Part shown: in pieces, positions 25,126-34,233 of the stretch
How positions within the stretch are numbered: position 1 is the stretch's first letter
Layout: each line of letters starts with the position of its first letter
From: Nocardioides glacieisoli
GTDB lineage: Bacteria; Actinomycetota; Actinomycetes; Propionibacteriales; Nocardioidaceae
Assembly (NCBI RefSeq): GCF_004137245.1
Contig: NZ_SDWS01000002.1
Span: forward strand, 434,001-498,000
Direction: 5' to 3'
DNA: 64,000 nt
Notes under the pieces: generated by a model
Databases searched by the model: none
What the model was told of the DNA's origin: nothing
The model's input: only the letters and a program-made list of their open reading frames with translations
Made by a program: the position numbers and the translations under genes

Positions 25126-26615
25126 GCGGAGATCCTCTCGGGGACGGGTGAGGTGGTGGGGAGTGGCTCGAGCACGTGGTGCTCGGGCCGGAAGCGCCGG
25201 GCGAGCCGGCGGAAGGAGAAGGAGAAGCCGGGGAACATCGCGACGACGCGTCCCGAGCGGGACCGGTACCAGGACGTGCACCCGCCGTAGTGCCAGACGG
25301 TCCTCTCCATCTCGCGGTGGACCCAGTCGGTGTACGTCGCCTCGGCGTCGGCGCGCACCTCGATGCTGGCCGCGTCCGTGTCGAACACGGCTCCGATCGC
25401 CCGCATCAGGTACTCCATCTGCGCCTCGATCACGAAGATCGCGCTGGTGTGGCCGATGCCGGTGTTGGGGCCCGTGACGACGAAGAAGTTGGGGAACCCG
25501 GGGACGGTCGTGCCGAGGTAGGCGCGGGGGAACTCGTCCCAGACGTCCGCCAGTGCGACGCCGTCGCGTCCGCGGACGTCGTACGCGATGACGCCGTCCG
25601 TGGCGTCGTAGCCGGTGGAGAAGACGACGACGTCGAGGTCGAGGTGCTCCCCGCTGGCGGTGACGATGCCGGTCGCGTCGAAGTGGTCGATGCCGTCGTG
25701 ACGGTCGTGGAGCGTCGTGTTTGGCGATCCCAGGGCGGGATAGAGCGTGTCGGACAGGATGATCCGCTTGCAGCCGATCGTGTAGTCGGGGGTGAGCTTC
25801 GCGCGCAGGTCGGGGTCGGGCACCTGTGTCGTGAGGTGGTCGAGGGCCTTGCGCTGGGCGATCCGCTTGAGCAGCCAGCGGTTGTGCTTGAAGCCGATGA
25901 CCCGGGTCTCGAGCTTCCAGTAGATCGCGGTGCGCAGGGCCCGCTGCAGGGGCCGCAGGCGCAGTGCGCGCCGCTGGAGCCGGGTGAAGACCCGGTCGGG
26001 GCGGGGGAGCACCCAGTGGGGGCTGCGCTGGAAGACGTGCAGCTCGCCCACCTCGGGCTGGATCGCGGGGATCACCTGCGCGGCGCTGGCGCCCGAGCCG
26101 ATGACGGCGACGCGCTTGCCGGCCAGGTCGACGTCGTGGTCCCAGGCGTTGGTGTGGAAGGCGTGGCCGGCGTAGTCGTCGAGGCCGGCGAAGGGCGGGA
26201 CGACGGGGGTGCTGAGCGGGCCGGAGGCGTTGACCAGGAAGCGGCCACGGTGCGTCCCGCCGTCGCCGGTCCGCACGGTCCAGGCCTCGCCGTCCCACTC
26301 CGCGCCCGTGACCTCGGCGCCGAGCACGGTGCGCTCGCGGAGCCGGTGACGGTCGATGACGTGCTCGGTGTAGTCGCGGAGCTCGGCCTGCTCGGCGTAC
26401 ATCCGGGTCCAGGGGTAGGGCTCGGAGGCGATCGAGTAGAGCGGCGACGGGACGTCGACGGCGGCGCCGGGATAGGAGTTCTGGCACCAGGTGCCGCCCA
26501 TGAAGTCGCGGCGCTCGAGGATGCGGAAGTCGGTGATGCCGCGGCGCAGCAGGTTGATCGCCGTCACCTGGCCGCCGAAGCCGCTGCCGATGATGAGCAC
26601 GGTCGTGGTCTCCAT
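25122..26615 (-). CDS. Flavin-containing (Baeyer-Villiger type) monooxygenase
   Basis: A 497-residue class B flavoprotein monooxygenase. The FAD motif is LIIGSGFGGQVTAINLLRRG and the second Rossmann motif VAVIGSGASAAQVIP. The fingerprint before it, YAGHAFHTNAWDHDVDLAGK, is the Baeyer-Villiger FxGxxxHxxxW type with Tyr at its first position. It would convert a ketone to an ester or lactone with NADPH and O2. It heads the operon monooxygenase-SDR-hydrolase. A TetR gene lies directly upstream on the same strand with a 76-base gap. Confidence 0.9.
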   Translation of the reverse strand: METTTVLIIGSGFGGQVTAINLLRRGITDFRILERRDFMGGTWCQNSYPGAAVDVPSPLYSIASEPYPWTRMYAEQAELRDYTEHVIDRHRLRERTVLGAEVTGAEWDGEAWTVRTGDGGTHRGRFLVNASGPLSTPVVPPFAGLDDYAGHAFHTNAWDHDVDLAGKRVAVIGSGASAAQVIPAIQPEVGELHVFQRSPHWVLPRPDRVFTRLQRRALRLRPLQRALRTAIYWKLETRVIGFKHNRWLLKRIAQRKALDHLTTQVPDPDLRAKLTPDYTIGCKRIILSDTLYPALGSPNTTLHDRHDGIDHFDATGIVTASGEHLDLDVVVFSTGYDATDGVIAYDVRGRDGVALADVWDEFPRAYLGTTVPGFPNFFVVTGPNTGIGHTSAIFVIEAQMEYLMRAIGAVFDTDAASIEVRADAEATYTDWVHREMERTVWHYGGCTSWYRSRSGRVVAMFPGFSFSFRRLARRFRPEHHVLEPLPTTSPVPERISA

Positions 26616-26691
26616 CGTTCCTCCGATCTGGAATCTGTTGTCATCACATTAGAGTGAGGACAGTCGATTCCGCATCGGTGCGTGACGCAGG

Positions 26692-27330
26692 TCACCCCGA
26701 CCGGGGCGACTCCAGCACGGCCGTCGTTGCTCCGGCCAGGAACCGGGCCAGCGTCTCCGCGACCTCGTCGCGGGCGGGGGAGAAGTCGGCGTTGGCCCAG
26801 GTCATCACGGTGTAGCTGACCGCCCCCACGGCCGTGGTGGCCATCAGCTCGCGGGTGACCTCGGGGACGTCCGCGGCCTCGGCCCGCCCGGCGACGACCG
26901 CGACCATCAGGTGGCCGAACGACTGCATCCGGGCGAGGTACGCCGTCTCCACGCGGGCACTGACGCCGAGCACCTCGAACCACACCACCCGGGCCAGGCG
27001 CGGGTCCGACTCCACGACGGAGAGGAAGGCGTCGAGGCCGCGGCGGGCCAGGTCCTGCACGGCGTCGCCCGGGTCACCGAGGGCGGCCACGGCAGCCTCC
27101 TCGAGGCGGGCGGTGCACTCGTCGTACACCGCGAGCAGGAGGTCCTCGGTGGAGTCGAACTGCTCGTAGAAGTAGCGGTCGCTGACCTTCGCCTCGCGGC
27201 AGAGCTGGCGCACGGTCGTCGCGCGGTAGCCGGTGGTCCCGAAGAGCTCCAGCCCCGCGTCGAGCAGCTGCCGGCGCCGACGGGCGAGGCGGTCGGTCGC
27301 CGACTCCCCGCCGTAGCTGCGCCCGCTCAC
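26692..27330 (-). CDS. TetR-family transcriptional regulator
   Basis: A 212-residue TetR regulator. The N-terminal HTH is LLDAGLELFGTTGYRATTVRQ, then LCREAKVSDRYFYEQFDSTEDLL. The C-terminal ligand domain contains VVWFEVLGVSARVE. The GTG at 27330 is the only start that keeps the full HTH. It sits 76 bases upstream of the monooxygenase operon in the same direction, and probably controls it in response to a hydrophobic substrate. Confidence 0.87.
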   Translation of the reverse strand: MSGRSYGGESATDRLARRRRQLLDAGLELFGTTGYRATTVRQLCREAKVSDRYFYEQFDSTEDLLLAVYDECTARLEEAAVAALGDPGDAVQDLARRGLDAFLSVVESDPRLARVVWFEVLGVSARVETAYLARMQSFGHLMVAVVAGRAEAADVPEVTRELMATTAVGAVSYTVMTWANADFSPARDEVAETLARFLAGATTAVLESPRSG

Positions 27331-27394
27331 GCCGCCATTCGACCACAGGGGCGCGCAGGTTTGGTCGGGCGCCGGCAGTGACACACTGCGACCC

Positions 27395-28831
27395 ATGGAG
27401 AACCTCACCGTGATCGTCCTCGCTGCCGGCGGCGGCACCCGCATGAAGTCGAAGACGATGAAGGTGCTCCACCCGATCGCAGGCCGCTCCATGATCGGCC
27501 ACGTGCTGCGGGCCGTCCAGGCCGTCGAGCCCACCGCCGTGGTCGCGGTGGTCGGCCACCAGCGCGAGCAGGTCGGGCCGCACATCACCGAGCTGCTGCC
27601 GACGGCGGTGCTGGCGGTGCAGGAGAAGCAGGAGGGCACCGGCCACGCCGTCCGCATCGCGATGGAGGCGGTGGGCACCACCACCGGCACCGTGATCGTC
27701 GCGGCCGGCGACACCCCGCTGCTGGAGGGCGAGTCGCTGCTGGCGTTCGCGACCGAGCACGAGGCGGCGCAGCGAGCGGTGAGCATCCTGAGCGGCCGGG
27801 TGCCGAACCCGTTCGGCTACGGCCGGATCATCCGCAACGCCGAGGGCGACGTCGAGGCGATCGTGGAGGAGAAGGAGGCGACGCCCGAGCAGCAGGCGAT
27901 CGACGAGATCAACTCCGGGATCCTCGCCTTCGACGCCGAGTTCCTCGTGTCCGCGCTGCCGCGGATCACCAACGACAACGCCAAGGGCGAGTACTACCTC
28001 ACCGACGCCGTCCACCTCGCGCGCGAGGACGGGCTCACCGTCGGCGCGCACCTCATCGACGACGTCGCGCAGACCGAGGGCGCCAACGACCGCGCCCAGC
28101 TCGCCGAGCTCGGCAGGGAGCTCAACCGCCGCATCGTGACGCGATGGATGAAGGACGGCGTCACCGTCATGGACCCCGCCACGACGTGGATCGAGGCCGA
28201 CGTGGTGATCGAGCCCGATGCGACCATCCTCCCCGGCACCCAGCTCCTCGGCGCGACCGTCGTGCGCGAGGACGCTGTCGTCGGCCCCGACACCACGCTG
28301 AAGGACTGCGAGATCGGCGCCGGTGCGCGGGTCGTACGCACCCACGGCGAGCTCGCCGTCATCGGCGACCGCGCCACCGTCGGGCCGTTCGCCTACCTCC
28401 GCCCCGGCACGCAGCTCGGCGCAGCCGGCAAGATCGGCACGTTCGTGGAGACCAAGAACGCCCAGATCGGCGACGGGGCCAAGGTCCCGCACCTGTCCTA
28501 CGTCGGTGACGCGGAGATCGGCGAGGGCACCAACATCGGCGCCGGGACGATCTTCGCCAACTACGACGGCGTGGCCAAGCACCGCACGACCATCGGGCGC
28601 CACGCCAAGACGGGGTCCCACAACACCTTCGTCGCGCCGGTCACGATCGGGGACGGCGCGGGCACCGCGGGCGGCACCGTCGTACGCCGCAACGTGCCGC
28701 CGGGCGCACTCGCCGTCAGCAGTGCCCCTCAGCGCAACCTCGAGGGCTGGACCGAGTCGAAGCGGGCCGGCACGACGCAGGCGGACGCCGCGCGTCGGGC
28801 GCGTGAACAGCAGGAGACGACCGAGGGGTGA
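27395..28831 (+). CDS. glmU: Bifunctional UDP-GlcNAc pyrophosphorylase / GlcN-1-P acetyltransferase
   Basis: A 478-residue GlmU making UDP-GlcNAc for peptidoglycan and glycans. The N-terminal uridyltransferase has VLAAGGGTRMKSKTMKVLHP and VAAGDTPLLEG. From about residue 255 a left-handed beta-helix of hexapeptide repeats forms the acetyltransferase (PFAYLRPGTQLG, KNAQIGDGAKVPHLSYVGD, GAGTIFANYDGVAKHRT). Length is normal for actinobacteria. prs follows after 100 bases, a conserved pairing. Confidence 0.96.
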   Translation: MENLTVIVLAAGGGTRMKSKTMKVLHPIAGRSMIGHVLRAVQAVEPTAVVAVVGHQREQVGPHITELLPTAVLAVQEKQEGTGHAVRIAMEAVGTTTGTVIVAAGDTPLLEGESLLAFATEHEAAQRAVSILSGRVPNPFGYGRIIRNAEGDVEAIVEEKEATPEQQAIDEINSGILAFDAEFLVSALPRITNDNAKGEYYLTDAVHLAREDGLTVGAHLIDDVAQTEGANDRAQLAELGRELNRRIVTRWMKDGVTVMDPATTWIEADVVIEPDATILPGTQLLGATVVREDAVVGPDTTLKDCEIGAGARVVRTHGELAVIGDRATVGPFAYLRPGTQLGAAGKIGTFVETKNAQIGDGAKVPHLSYVGDAEIGEGTNIGAGTIFANYDGVAKHRTTIGRHAKTGSHNTFVAPVTIGDGAGTAGGTVVRRNVPPGALAVSSAPQRNLEGWTESKRAGTTQADAARRAREQQETTEG

Positions 28832-28931
28832 CCCCGGGCTCGCGGATGGCCGCCGCGTGGGCGAGAATCCTGTCCAGCACCTCCGAACGAGCCGTCCACC
28901 CCCAGGCACCAGCACGAGGAGTCGCGTCGCC

Positions 28932-29912
28932 GTGACCGGAATGAAGAAGACCACCGAGAAGAACATGATGGTCTTCAGCGGACGGGCCTATCCCGAGCTC
29001 GCGGAGGAGGTGGCCGAGCTCCTCGAGTGCGGCCTCGTGCCGACGAACGCGCGGGCCTTCGCCAACGGCGAGCTCTACGTCCGCTACGAGGAGTCCGTGC
29101 GAGGGTGCGACGCCTTCGTGATCCAGAGCCACACGGCTCCGATCAACGAGTGGATCATGGAGCACCTGATCATGGTCGACGCCCTCAAGCGGGCCTCGGC
29201 CAAGCGGATCACCGTGGTCATGCCGTTCTACGGCTATGCCCGCCAGGACAAGAAGCACCGCGGCCGCGAGCCGATCTCGGCACGGCTGATGGCCGACCTC
29301 TTCAAGACCGCCGGCGCCGACCGGCTGATCACCGTCGACCTCCACGCCGACCAGATCCAGGGCTTCTTCGACGGCCCGGTCGACCACCTGATGGCGCTGC
29401 CGATCCTCACCGACTACGTCAAGGCCAAGTACGGCGACCAGCAGCTCGCCGTGGTCTCCCCGGACGCCGGCCGGATCAAGGTCGCCGAGCGCTGGTCGGC
29501 CCGCCTCGGCGGCGCGCCGCTGGCGTTCATCCACAAGACCCGCCGCATCGACGTGGCCAACGAGGTCGTCGCCAACCGCGTGGTGGGTGAGGTCGCCGGC
29601 AAGATCTGCATCCTCACCGACGACATGATCGACACCGGCGGCACGATCGTGAAGGCCGCAGAGGCCTGCATGGCCGAGGGCGCCGCCGGCGTGATCATCG
29701 CCGCGACCCACCCGATCCTCTCCGACCCCGCGATCGACCGCCTGAAGAACTCCACCGCGATGGAGGTCGTGGTCACCAACACGCTCCCGATCCCGGCGGA
29801 GAAGCAGTTCGACAAGCTGACGACCCTCTCGATCGCCCCGCTGCTCAGCCGGGCGATCCGGGAGGTCTTCGAGGACGGCAGCGTCACCTCCATGTTCGAC
29901 GGTCATGCCTAG
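28932..29912 (+). CDS. prs: Ribose-phosphate pyrophosphokinase
   Basis: A 326-residue PRPP synthetase (ribose-5-phosphate + ATP to PRPP + AMP). The catalytic flexible loop is VMPFYGYARQDKKHRGREPIS, the metal site is VDLHADQIQGFF, and the PRPP loop is ILTDDMIDTGGTIV. The start is GTG at 28932, with an ATG three codons on as alternative. The gene is downstream of glmU and probably shares its transcript. The weak -10-like GAGAAT in the 100-base gap may add an internal promoter. Confidence 0.96.
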   Translation: MTGMKKTTEKNMMVFSGRAYPELAEEVAELLECGLVPTNARAFANGELYVRYEESVRGCDAFVIQSHTAPINEWIMEHLIMVDALKRASAKRITVVMPFYGYARQDKKHRGREPISARLMADLFKTAGADRLITVDLHADQIQGFFDGPVDHLMALPILTDYVKAKYGDQQLAVVSPDAGRIKVAERWSARLGGAPLAFIHKTRRIDVANEVVANRVVGEVAGKICILTDDMIDTGGTIVKAAEACMAEGAAGVIIAATHPILSDPAIDRLKNSTAMEVVVTNTLPIPAEKQFDKLTTLSIAPLLSRAIREVFEDGSVTSMFDGHA

Positions 29913-29955
29913 GTAGACGGCGAGGGACGAGCCGGCTGCCTTCCGAGGCAGGAGA

Positions 29956-30063
29956 TCGAGTAGCCCCACCGCTGAGCCTGCGAAGCGGTGACGGGCGTAT
30001 CGAGATCCGCGTGTGGATGTTGGTCTCGATACGCCCGCTCGCTGGCGCTCGCGGGCTACTCGA
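29956..30063. repeat. Composite intergenic hairpin repeat
   Basis: Outer arms TCGAGTAGCCC (29956-29966) and GGGCTACTCGA (30053-30063) enclose a 13-bp perfect pair, GGGCGTATCGAGA (29993-30005) with TCTCGATACGCCC (30024-30036), and small hairpins CACCGCT/AGCGGTG and GCCCGC/GCGGGC. It lies between convergent prs and pepN. The TCTCGATACGCCCGCTCGCT word is one I associate with dispersed repeats in Nocardioides-type genomes (from memory, not searched). Confidence 0.65.
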
Positions 30064-30078
30064 CCACCTAGGGGTGCG

Positions 30079-32499
30079 TCACAGCGTCCGGTCGAGGTCG
30101 TCGAGCGCGTCGTTCCACGCCCGCGCCAGCACCGTCGGCACGTCGCCGCCCTCGAGCGCGGCCGCGACGACGGTGCGGAGCTCACGGCGTACGTCCTCGG
30201 TGAGTGGCAGCCGCGGGAAGGCGTCGCCGATGCTGTCGGCCATCGCCTGGCCCGAGCGCTTGGCCAGGTCGAGGCCGTCGGTGACGTAGCGCGCGAGGTA
30301 GGGGTGGACCAGCTCGGCCTGCTCCCAGCCCCAGAACCCGTCGCCGACGGCGTCGAACTCGTGACTGCTGAGGTTGCCGCTCATCAGCCGCGCCCAGGCC
30401 TCGGCCTTGGCAGCCTCGGTCGGCACCAGCGCCCGCGCCGTCAGCGCGGCGTGGTGGCCGGAGACCGACTTGTCGCGCTCGGCCTCGGGGTCGATGTGCG
30501 AGTCGTCGCCGAGCTCGGCGAGGCGCTGGACGGCGGCCCAGCGCACGCTCGGGTCGACGTCGTCCTGGCCGAGCCAGGCGACCAGTCGCTGCCGGTCCGC
30601 GGTGAGCCGGGCGAAGACCCGCGACGCACCGGGGGCGAGCGCCGGGTTGCCACCGTCGGTCGCCTCGCGGGCGATGTCGGCGATCACCGCGAGGTGGCCG
30701 GAGGCCTCCTCGGGTGAGGCGTAGCGACGGGTGATGGTCTGGAGGTTGCGCATCACGCCCTCGAAGACCAGCGGGTGCGTCTCCGGTCGGAGGTGCTGGT
30801 CGGCGAGCGCGATGAGCTCGTCGACGCCGATCACCCGCGACTCGGTGAGGTCGACGGCGGTCCACCACAGCACCGCCCGGGTGAGCTGCGGCTCGACCGA
30901 GGACAGGCCGGCGGTGATCGCGCTCCACGACTGCTCGTCGGGGCGGATCACCGCGAAGGTCTCGTCGCCGGAGTTGGGCACCACGATCCGCCCGGCGAAC
31001 TCCTCGAGCCGCACCGGCTCGTCGCCGAGCTGCACGTCGCGCGAGCCCACGAGCTGCATCGAGTCGTCGTACGCCGACACGGTGAGGCGGTGCGGCCGCG
31101 AGCCCTCGCGGGTGAGGACCGGCACGTCGCCGTCGCGCGTGACCACGAGGGTGTCGAAGCCCGTCGAGCGCAGCCACGCCTCCGCCCACGCCCGCACGTC
31201 GTGCTCGCTCTCGGAGTCGAGCGAGTCGAGGAAGTCGGCGAGGTCGGCGTTGCCGAACGCGTGGGTCGTGAGGTGCTTGTTGACCCCGGCGAGGAAGTCC
31301 TCCTCCCCGAGCCAGTGGCCGAGCTGCGCGAGCGCCGCGTTGCCCTTGGCGTAGGTGATCATGTCGAAGTTGGCGAACGCGGTGTCGACGTCGACGATCT
31401 TGTCGGTGTCCTCGGCGATCGGGTGCGTCGAGCGACGACGGTCGGCGCGGTAGCCCGTCGTCTTGCGGGTGATGGCGGCCGAGGTCCAGACGTCGGTGTA
31501 TCCCGCGGCGACGCCGGAGACCTCGTAGCCCATGAAGTCGGCGAACGACTCGTTGAGCCACGAGTCCTCCCACCACTTCATGGTCACCAGGTCGCCGAAC
31601 CACATGTGCGCCATCTCGTGGGCGATCGTCGAGGCGACCCACTCGCGCTCGAGCTCGGTCGGCGTGCCCTGCTTGAGCGCCTCGTCGCGGTAGACCACGC
31701 AACCGGGGAACTCCATCGCGCCCCAGTTGAGCCCGGGCGCGAAGACCTGCTGGAAGTCGGCGTAGGGGTACTCCGGCTCGAAGATCGAGGTGTAGTGCTG
31801 GAAGCACGTGCTGGTGATCCGCTTGAGCTCGTCGGCGTCGCGGCGCAGCTCGCGCTCCTGCGACGCGCGGGCGTGCCAGCCGAAGGGCAGGGTGCCGCCG
31901 GGTGCCGGCGCGTAGGGCTCGTCCCACGTCACCGAGACCCAGGGGCCGCCGACGAGGGTGAAGAGGTACGACGAGAAGGGTGGGGTGGTCGTGAACCGCC
32001 AGGTGTCACCGCGCTCCCCGGACGAGCGGTCCTCCAGCGCGCCGTTGGCCAGCACGGTCCAGTGCGACGGCGCCGTCACCGAGAGCGCGAAGGTCGACTT
32101 GATGTCGGGCTGGTCGAAGCAGGGGATGACCTTCTGGGTGATGTCCATCGACGTGTGCGCGCAGACGTAGCGCTCGCCGTCGGCGGGGTCGATCGTCTCG
32201 GTCATCCCGTCGCCGTCGTGGACGTAGGGCATCCGGGCGGTGATGCGGACCTCGTTGATCTCGGCCAGGTCGGTCAGCGCGATCCGCCCGTCGGCGTACG
32301 GCGCGGGCTCGCCGTTCATGGTCACGTCGCGCCCGCCGTTGAGCTCGAGGAACGACGAGGCGCCCGGCTGCGTGCAGCGGAACGAGATCGTCGCCTCGAC
32401 CCCGAAGTCCTCGGTCGAGGTGAGGTCGAGGTGGACCACGGTGTGGACGTCGGTCAGCAGGACGGCGCGCTCGCGCGCCTCGGGGAGCATCAGGGGCAC
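30079..32499 (-). CDS. pepN: Aminopeptidase N (M1 metallopeptidase)
   Basis: An 806-residue M1 aminopeptidase. The zinc site is HEMAHMWFGDLVTMKWW (His294, Glu295, His298) with the third ligand Glu in LNESFADFMGY. The substrate-binding motif GAMEFPG replaces the common GAMEN. A C-terminal helical ERAP-like domain follows. It has no signal peptide, so it is cytoplasmic. The GTG at 32499 is preceded six bases upstream by TAGGGT, so the mRNA is probably leaderless. Confidence 0.94.
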   Translation of the reverse strand: MPLMLPEARERAVLLTDVHTVVHLDLTSTEDFGVEATISFRCTQPGASSFLELNGGRDVTMNGEPAPYADGRIALTDLAEINEVRITARMPYVHDGDGMTETIDPADGERYVCAHTSMDITQKVIPCFDQPDIKSTFALSVTAPSHWTVLANGALEDRSSGERGDTWRFTTTPPFSSYLFTLVGGPWVSVTWDEPYAPAPGGTLPFGWHARASQERELRRDADELKRITSTCFQHYTSIFEPEYPYADFQQVFAPGLNWGAMEFPGCVVYRDEALKQGTPTELEREWVASTIAHEMAHMWFGDLVTMKWWEDSWLNESFADFMGYEVSGVAAGYTDVWTSAAITRKTTGYRADRRRSTHPIAEDTDKIVDVDTAFANFDMITYAKGNAALAQLGHWLGEEDFLAGVNKHLTTHAFGNADLADFLDSLDSESEHDVRAWAEAWLRSTGFDTLVVTRDGDVPVLTREGSRPHRLTVSAYDDSMQLVGSRDVQLGDEPVRLEEFAGRIVVPNSGDETFAVIRPDEQSWSAITAGLSSVEPQLTRAVLWWTAVDLTESRVIGVDELIALADQHLRPETHPLVFEGVMRNLQTITRRYASPEEASGHLAVIADIAREATDGGNPALAPGASRVFARLTADRQRLVAWLGQDDVDPSVRWAAVQRLAELGDDSHIDPEAERDKSVSGHHAALTARALVPTEAAKAEAWARLMSGNLSSHEFDAVGDGFWGWEQAELVHPYLARYVTDGLDLAKRSGQAMADSIGDAFPRLPLTEDVRRELRTVVAAALEGGDVPTVLARAWNDALDDLDRTL

Positions 32500-32648
32500 C
32501 CGGTCACCCTAGGGGGGCGGTCATGGTGTGGTCACCGGGGATTCGACCCAGCCTCCCGGCCGGGTCTAGAGTTCACGGGTTGCCTCGGCGAGGGAGCCCG
32601 CACGAACCACTGGGACTCCGTGATCGACTGGGCCGGTCAGTTCCACTG

Positions 32649-32676
32649 CGCCGCGCTCACGATCCGGAGCGCGGCG
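32649..32676 (+). promoter_or_regulatory. Leader hairpin of rplY
   Basis: In the 228-base gap upstream of rplY, CGCCGCGCTC (32649-32658) pairs perfectly with GAGCGCGGCG (32667-32676) over an 8-base loop. TTCGTCGT follows. It lies about 50 bases before the start codon and well after a TAGAGT box near 32567, so it is probably in the transcript as an attenuator or stabilising element. Confidence 0.45.
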
Positions 32677-32727
32677 TTCGTCGTCTCCGGCCCGAGGCCC
32701 CCGACCCCTACACGTACGGAGAAGCAC

Positions 32728-33432
32728 ATGTCTGCCCCCGAGAAGATCGCCGCCGAGGCCCGCACCGAGTTCGGCAAGGGCGCCGCCCGCCGGATCCGTC
32801 GCGACAACAAGATCCCCGCCGTCATCTACGGCCACGGCAACGACCCGATCCACGTGATCCTGCCCGGCCACCAGACGATGATGGCCCTCAAGCACGGTGG
32901 CGCCAACGCGCTCCTCTCGCTCGAGGTCGACGGCTCCGAGCAGCTCGCGCTGACCAAGGACGTCCAGGTCGACCCGATCCGCCGCGTCATCGAGCACCTC
33001 GACTTCGTCGCCGTCCGCCGCGGCGAGAAGGTCACCGTCGACGTCCCGATCCACGTCACCGGCGACGCCGCCCCCGAGACGCTGGTCGTCAACGAGAACA
33101 CGGTCGTCTCCGTCGAGGCCGAGGCCACCCACATCCCCGAGTTCTTCGAGGTCTCGGTCGAGGGCGCCACCGCCGGCACCCAGATCCTCGCCAAGGACCT
33201 CGACCTCCCGTCGGGCACCACGCTGCTCGCCGACGAGGACCTGCTCATCGTCAACGTGACCGAGCAGATGTCCGCCGAGGCCCTCGAGGCCGAGCTGGAG
33301 GAGGCCGAGGCCGACCTCGGCATCGAGCACGACCCGTCCGACGAGGAGATCCCCGAGGCGCAGGACGAGGCCAAGGCCGAGGACGCTGCGCAGGAGTCCG
33401 GCGACGCGTCGGGCGACTCCGACTCCGAGTGA
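32728..33432 (+). CDS. rplY: 50S ribosomal protein L25 (CTC form)
   Basis: A 234-residue bL25/CTC protein that binds 5S rRNA. Residues 1-95 form the L25 domain (AARRIRRDNKIPAVIYGHG, ALTKDVQVDPIRRVIEHLDF). Residues 96-190 form the TL5/CTC beta-domain (VPIHVTGDAAPE, DLDLPSGTTL). A long acidic tail ends the protein. The ATG at 32728 has GGAGAAG upstream. pth lies downstream, a conserved pairing in actinobacteria. Confidence 0.95.
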   Translation: MSAPEKIAAEARTEFGKGAARRIRRDNKIPAVIYGHGNDPIHVILPGHQTMMALKHGGANALLSLEVDGSEQLALTKDVQVDPIRRVIEHLDFVAVRRGEKVTVDVPIHVTGDAAPETLVVNENTVVSVEAEATHIPEFFEVSVEGATAGTQILAKDLDLPSGTTLLADEDLLIVNVTEQMSAEALEAELEEAEADLGIEHDPSDEEIPEAQDEAKAEDAAQESGDASGDSDSE

Positions 33433-33440
33433 TCCCCGCA

Positions 33441-33523
33441 CGCTGACCGGGCGATTCCTCGCCCTCAGACGCACCGACCGGGCGATTCCTCGCGCTGCAC
33501 CGCGAGGAATCGCCCGGTCAGCG
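33441..33523 (+). repeat. Two alternative hairpins between rplY and pth
   Basis: Three related segments: A 33441-33462, B 33476-33494 and inverted C 33501-33523. B pairs with C over 19 perfect base pairs and a 6-base loop. A pairs with C over 22 perfect base pairs. Only one can form at a time. The core word is GACCGGGCGATTCCTCGC. Terminator for rplY is the simplest reading. Confidence 0.65.
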
Positions 33524-33570
33524 CATTTCTGCGCGACGAACCGCCCGCTCGGCGATGAAAGGATGAGGAC

Positions 33571-34161
33571 ATGAGTGACGCGCCCTTCGACGTCTGGCTG
33601 GTCGTCGGCCTCGGCAACCCGGGCCCGGGCTATGCCGGTCACCGCCACAACATCGGCTACCTGGTCACCGACGAGCTCGCGTCGAGGATGGGATCGCCCT
33701 TCAGGTCGCACAAGACCGGTCGCGCCGACGTCGTCGAGGGCCGACTGTCGATCGGCGGTCCCCGCGTCGTGCTGGCCCGCGGTCGCGGCTACATGAACGA
33801 GGCCGGCGGCCCGGTGAAGGCGCTCGCCACCTTCTACAAGGTCGCGCCCGACCGCATCGTCGCCATCCACGACGAGCTCGACATCGCGTTCGGCACGCTC
33901 CGGATCAAGTTCGGCGGCGGCGACAACGGCCACAACGGCCTCAAGTCGATGCGGTCCTCGCTCGGCACTGGTGACTTCTACCGGGTGCGCGCCGGCATCG
34001 GCCGGCCGCCGGGACGCCAGGACGTCGCCGACTTCGTGCTGTCGAACTACTCCACCGTCGAGCGCAAGGAGCTGCCGTTCCAGGTCGGCGACGCCGCCGA
34101 CGCGGTCGAGTCGCTCGTCACCGACGGGCTCGAGAAGACCCAGCAGCGCTTCAACTCCTGA
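33571..34161 (+). CDS. pth: Peptidyl-tRNA hydrolase
   Basis: A 196-residue Pth that recycles tRNA from stalled peptidyl-tRNA. Motifs are [20 protein letters not shown] with the catalytic His, [41 protein letters not shown] and the GIGRPPG loop. Length is typical. AGGATGAGG precedes the ATG. The next gene, 73 bases downstream, has its own promoter and belongs to the accessory region. Confidence 0.96.
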   Translation: MSDAPFDVWLVVGLGNPGPGYAGHRHNIGYLVTDELASRMGSPFRSHKTGRADVVEGRLSIGGPRVVLARGRGYMNEAGGPVKALATFYKVAPDRIVAIHDELDIAFGTLRIKFGGGDNGHNGLKSMRSSLGTGDFYRVRAGIGRPPGRQDVADFVLSNYSTVERKELPFQVGDAADAVESLVTDGLEKTQQRFNS

Positions 34162-34171
34162 GCATCCCCGG

Positions 34172-34209
34172 TTTGGGGCATGAGGGGCCTCGTCCCACCG
34201 CCCTAGCGT
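34172..34209 (+). promoter_or_regulatory. Shared accessory-region promoter, copy 1 (LCP-like gene)
   Basis: TTTGGGGCATGA (34172-34183), then 20 bases, then the -10 box TAGCGT (34204-34209). It matches the promoters at 38245, 40196 and 46642 (minus). The left flank CATCCCC makes a dyad with GGGGCATG. The transcript would have a leader of about 19 bases and RBS GGGAGG before the ATG at 34234. Confidence 0.6.
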
Positions 34210-34233
34210 CGTCGTGTCCGCGGGAGGTGTGCG

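Noticed and set aside
26616..26691. Operator dyad GGAATC...GATTCC before the monooxygenase gene
   Set aside because: Only the outer six bases match over a wide, imperfect spacer; too weak to call.
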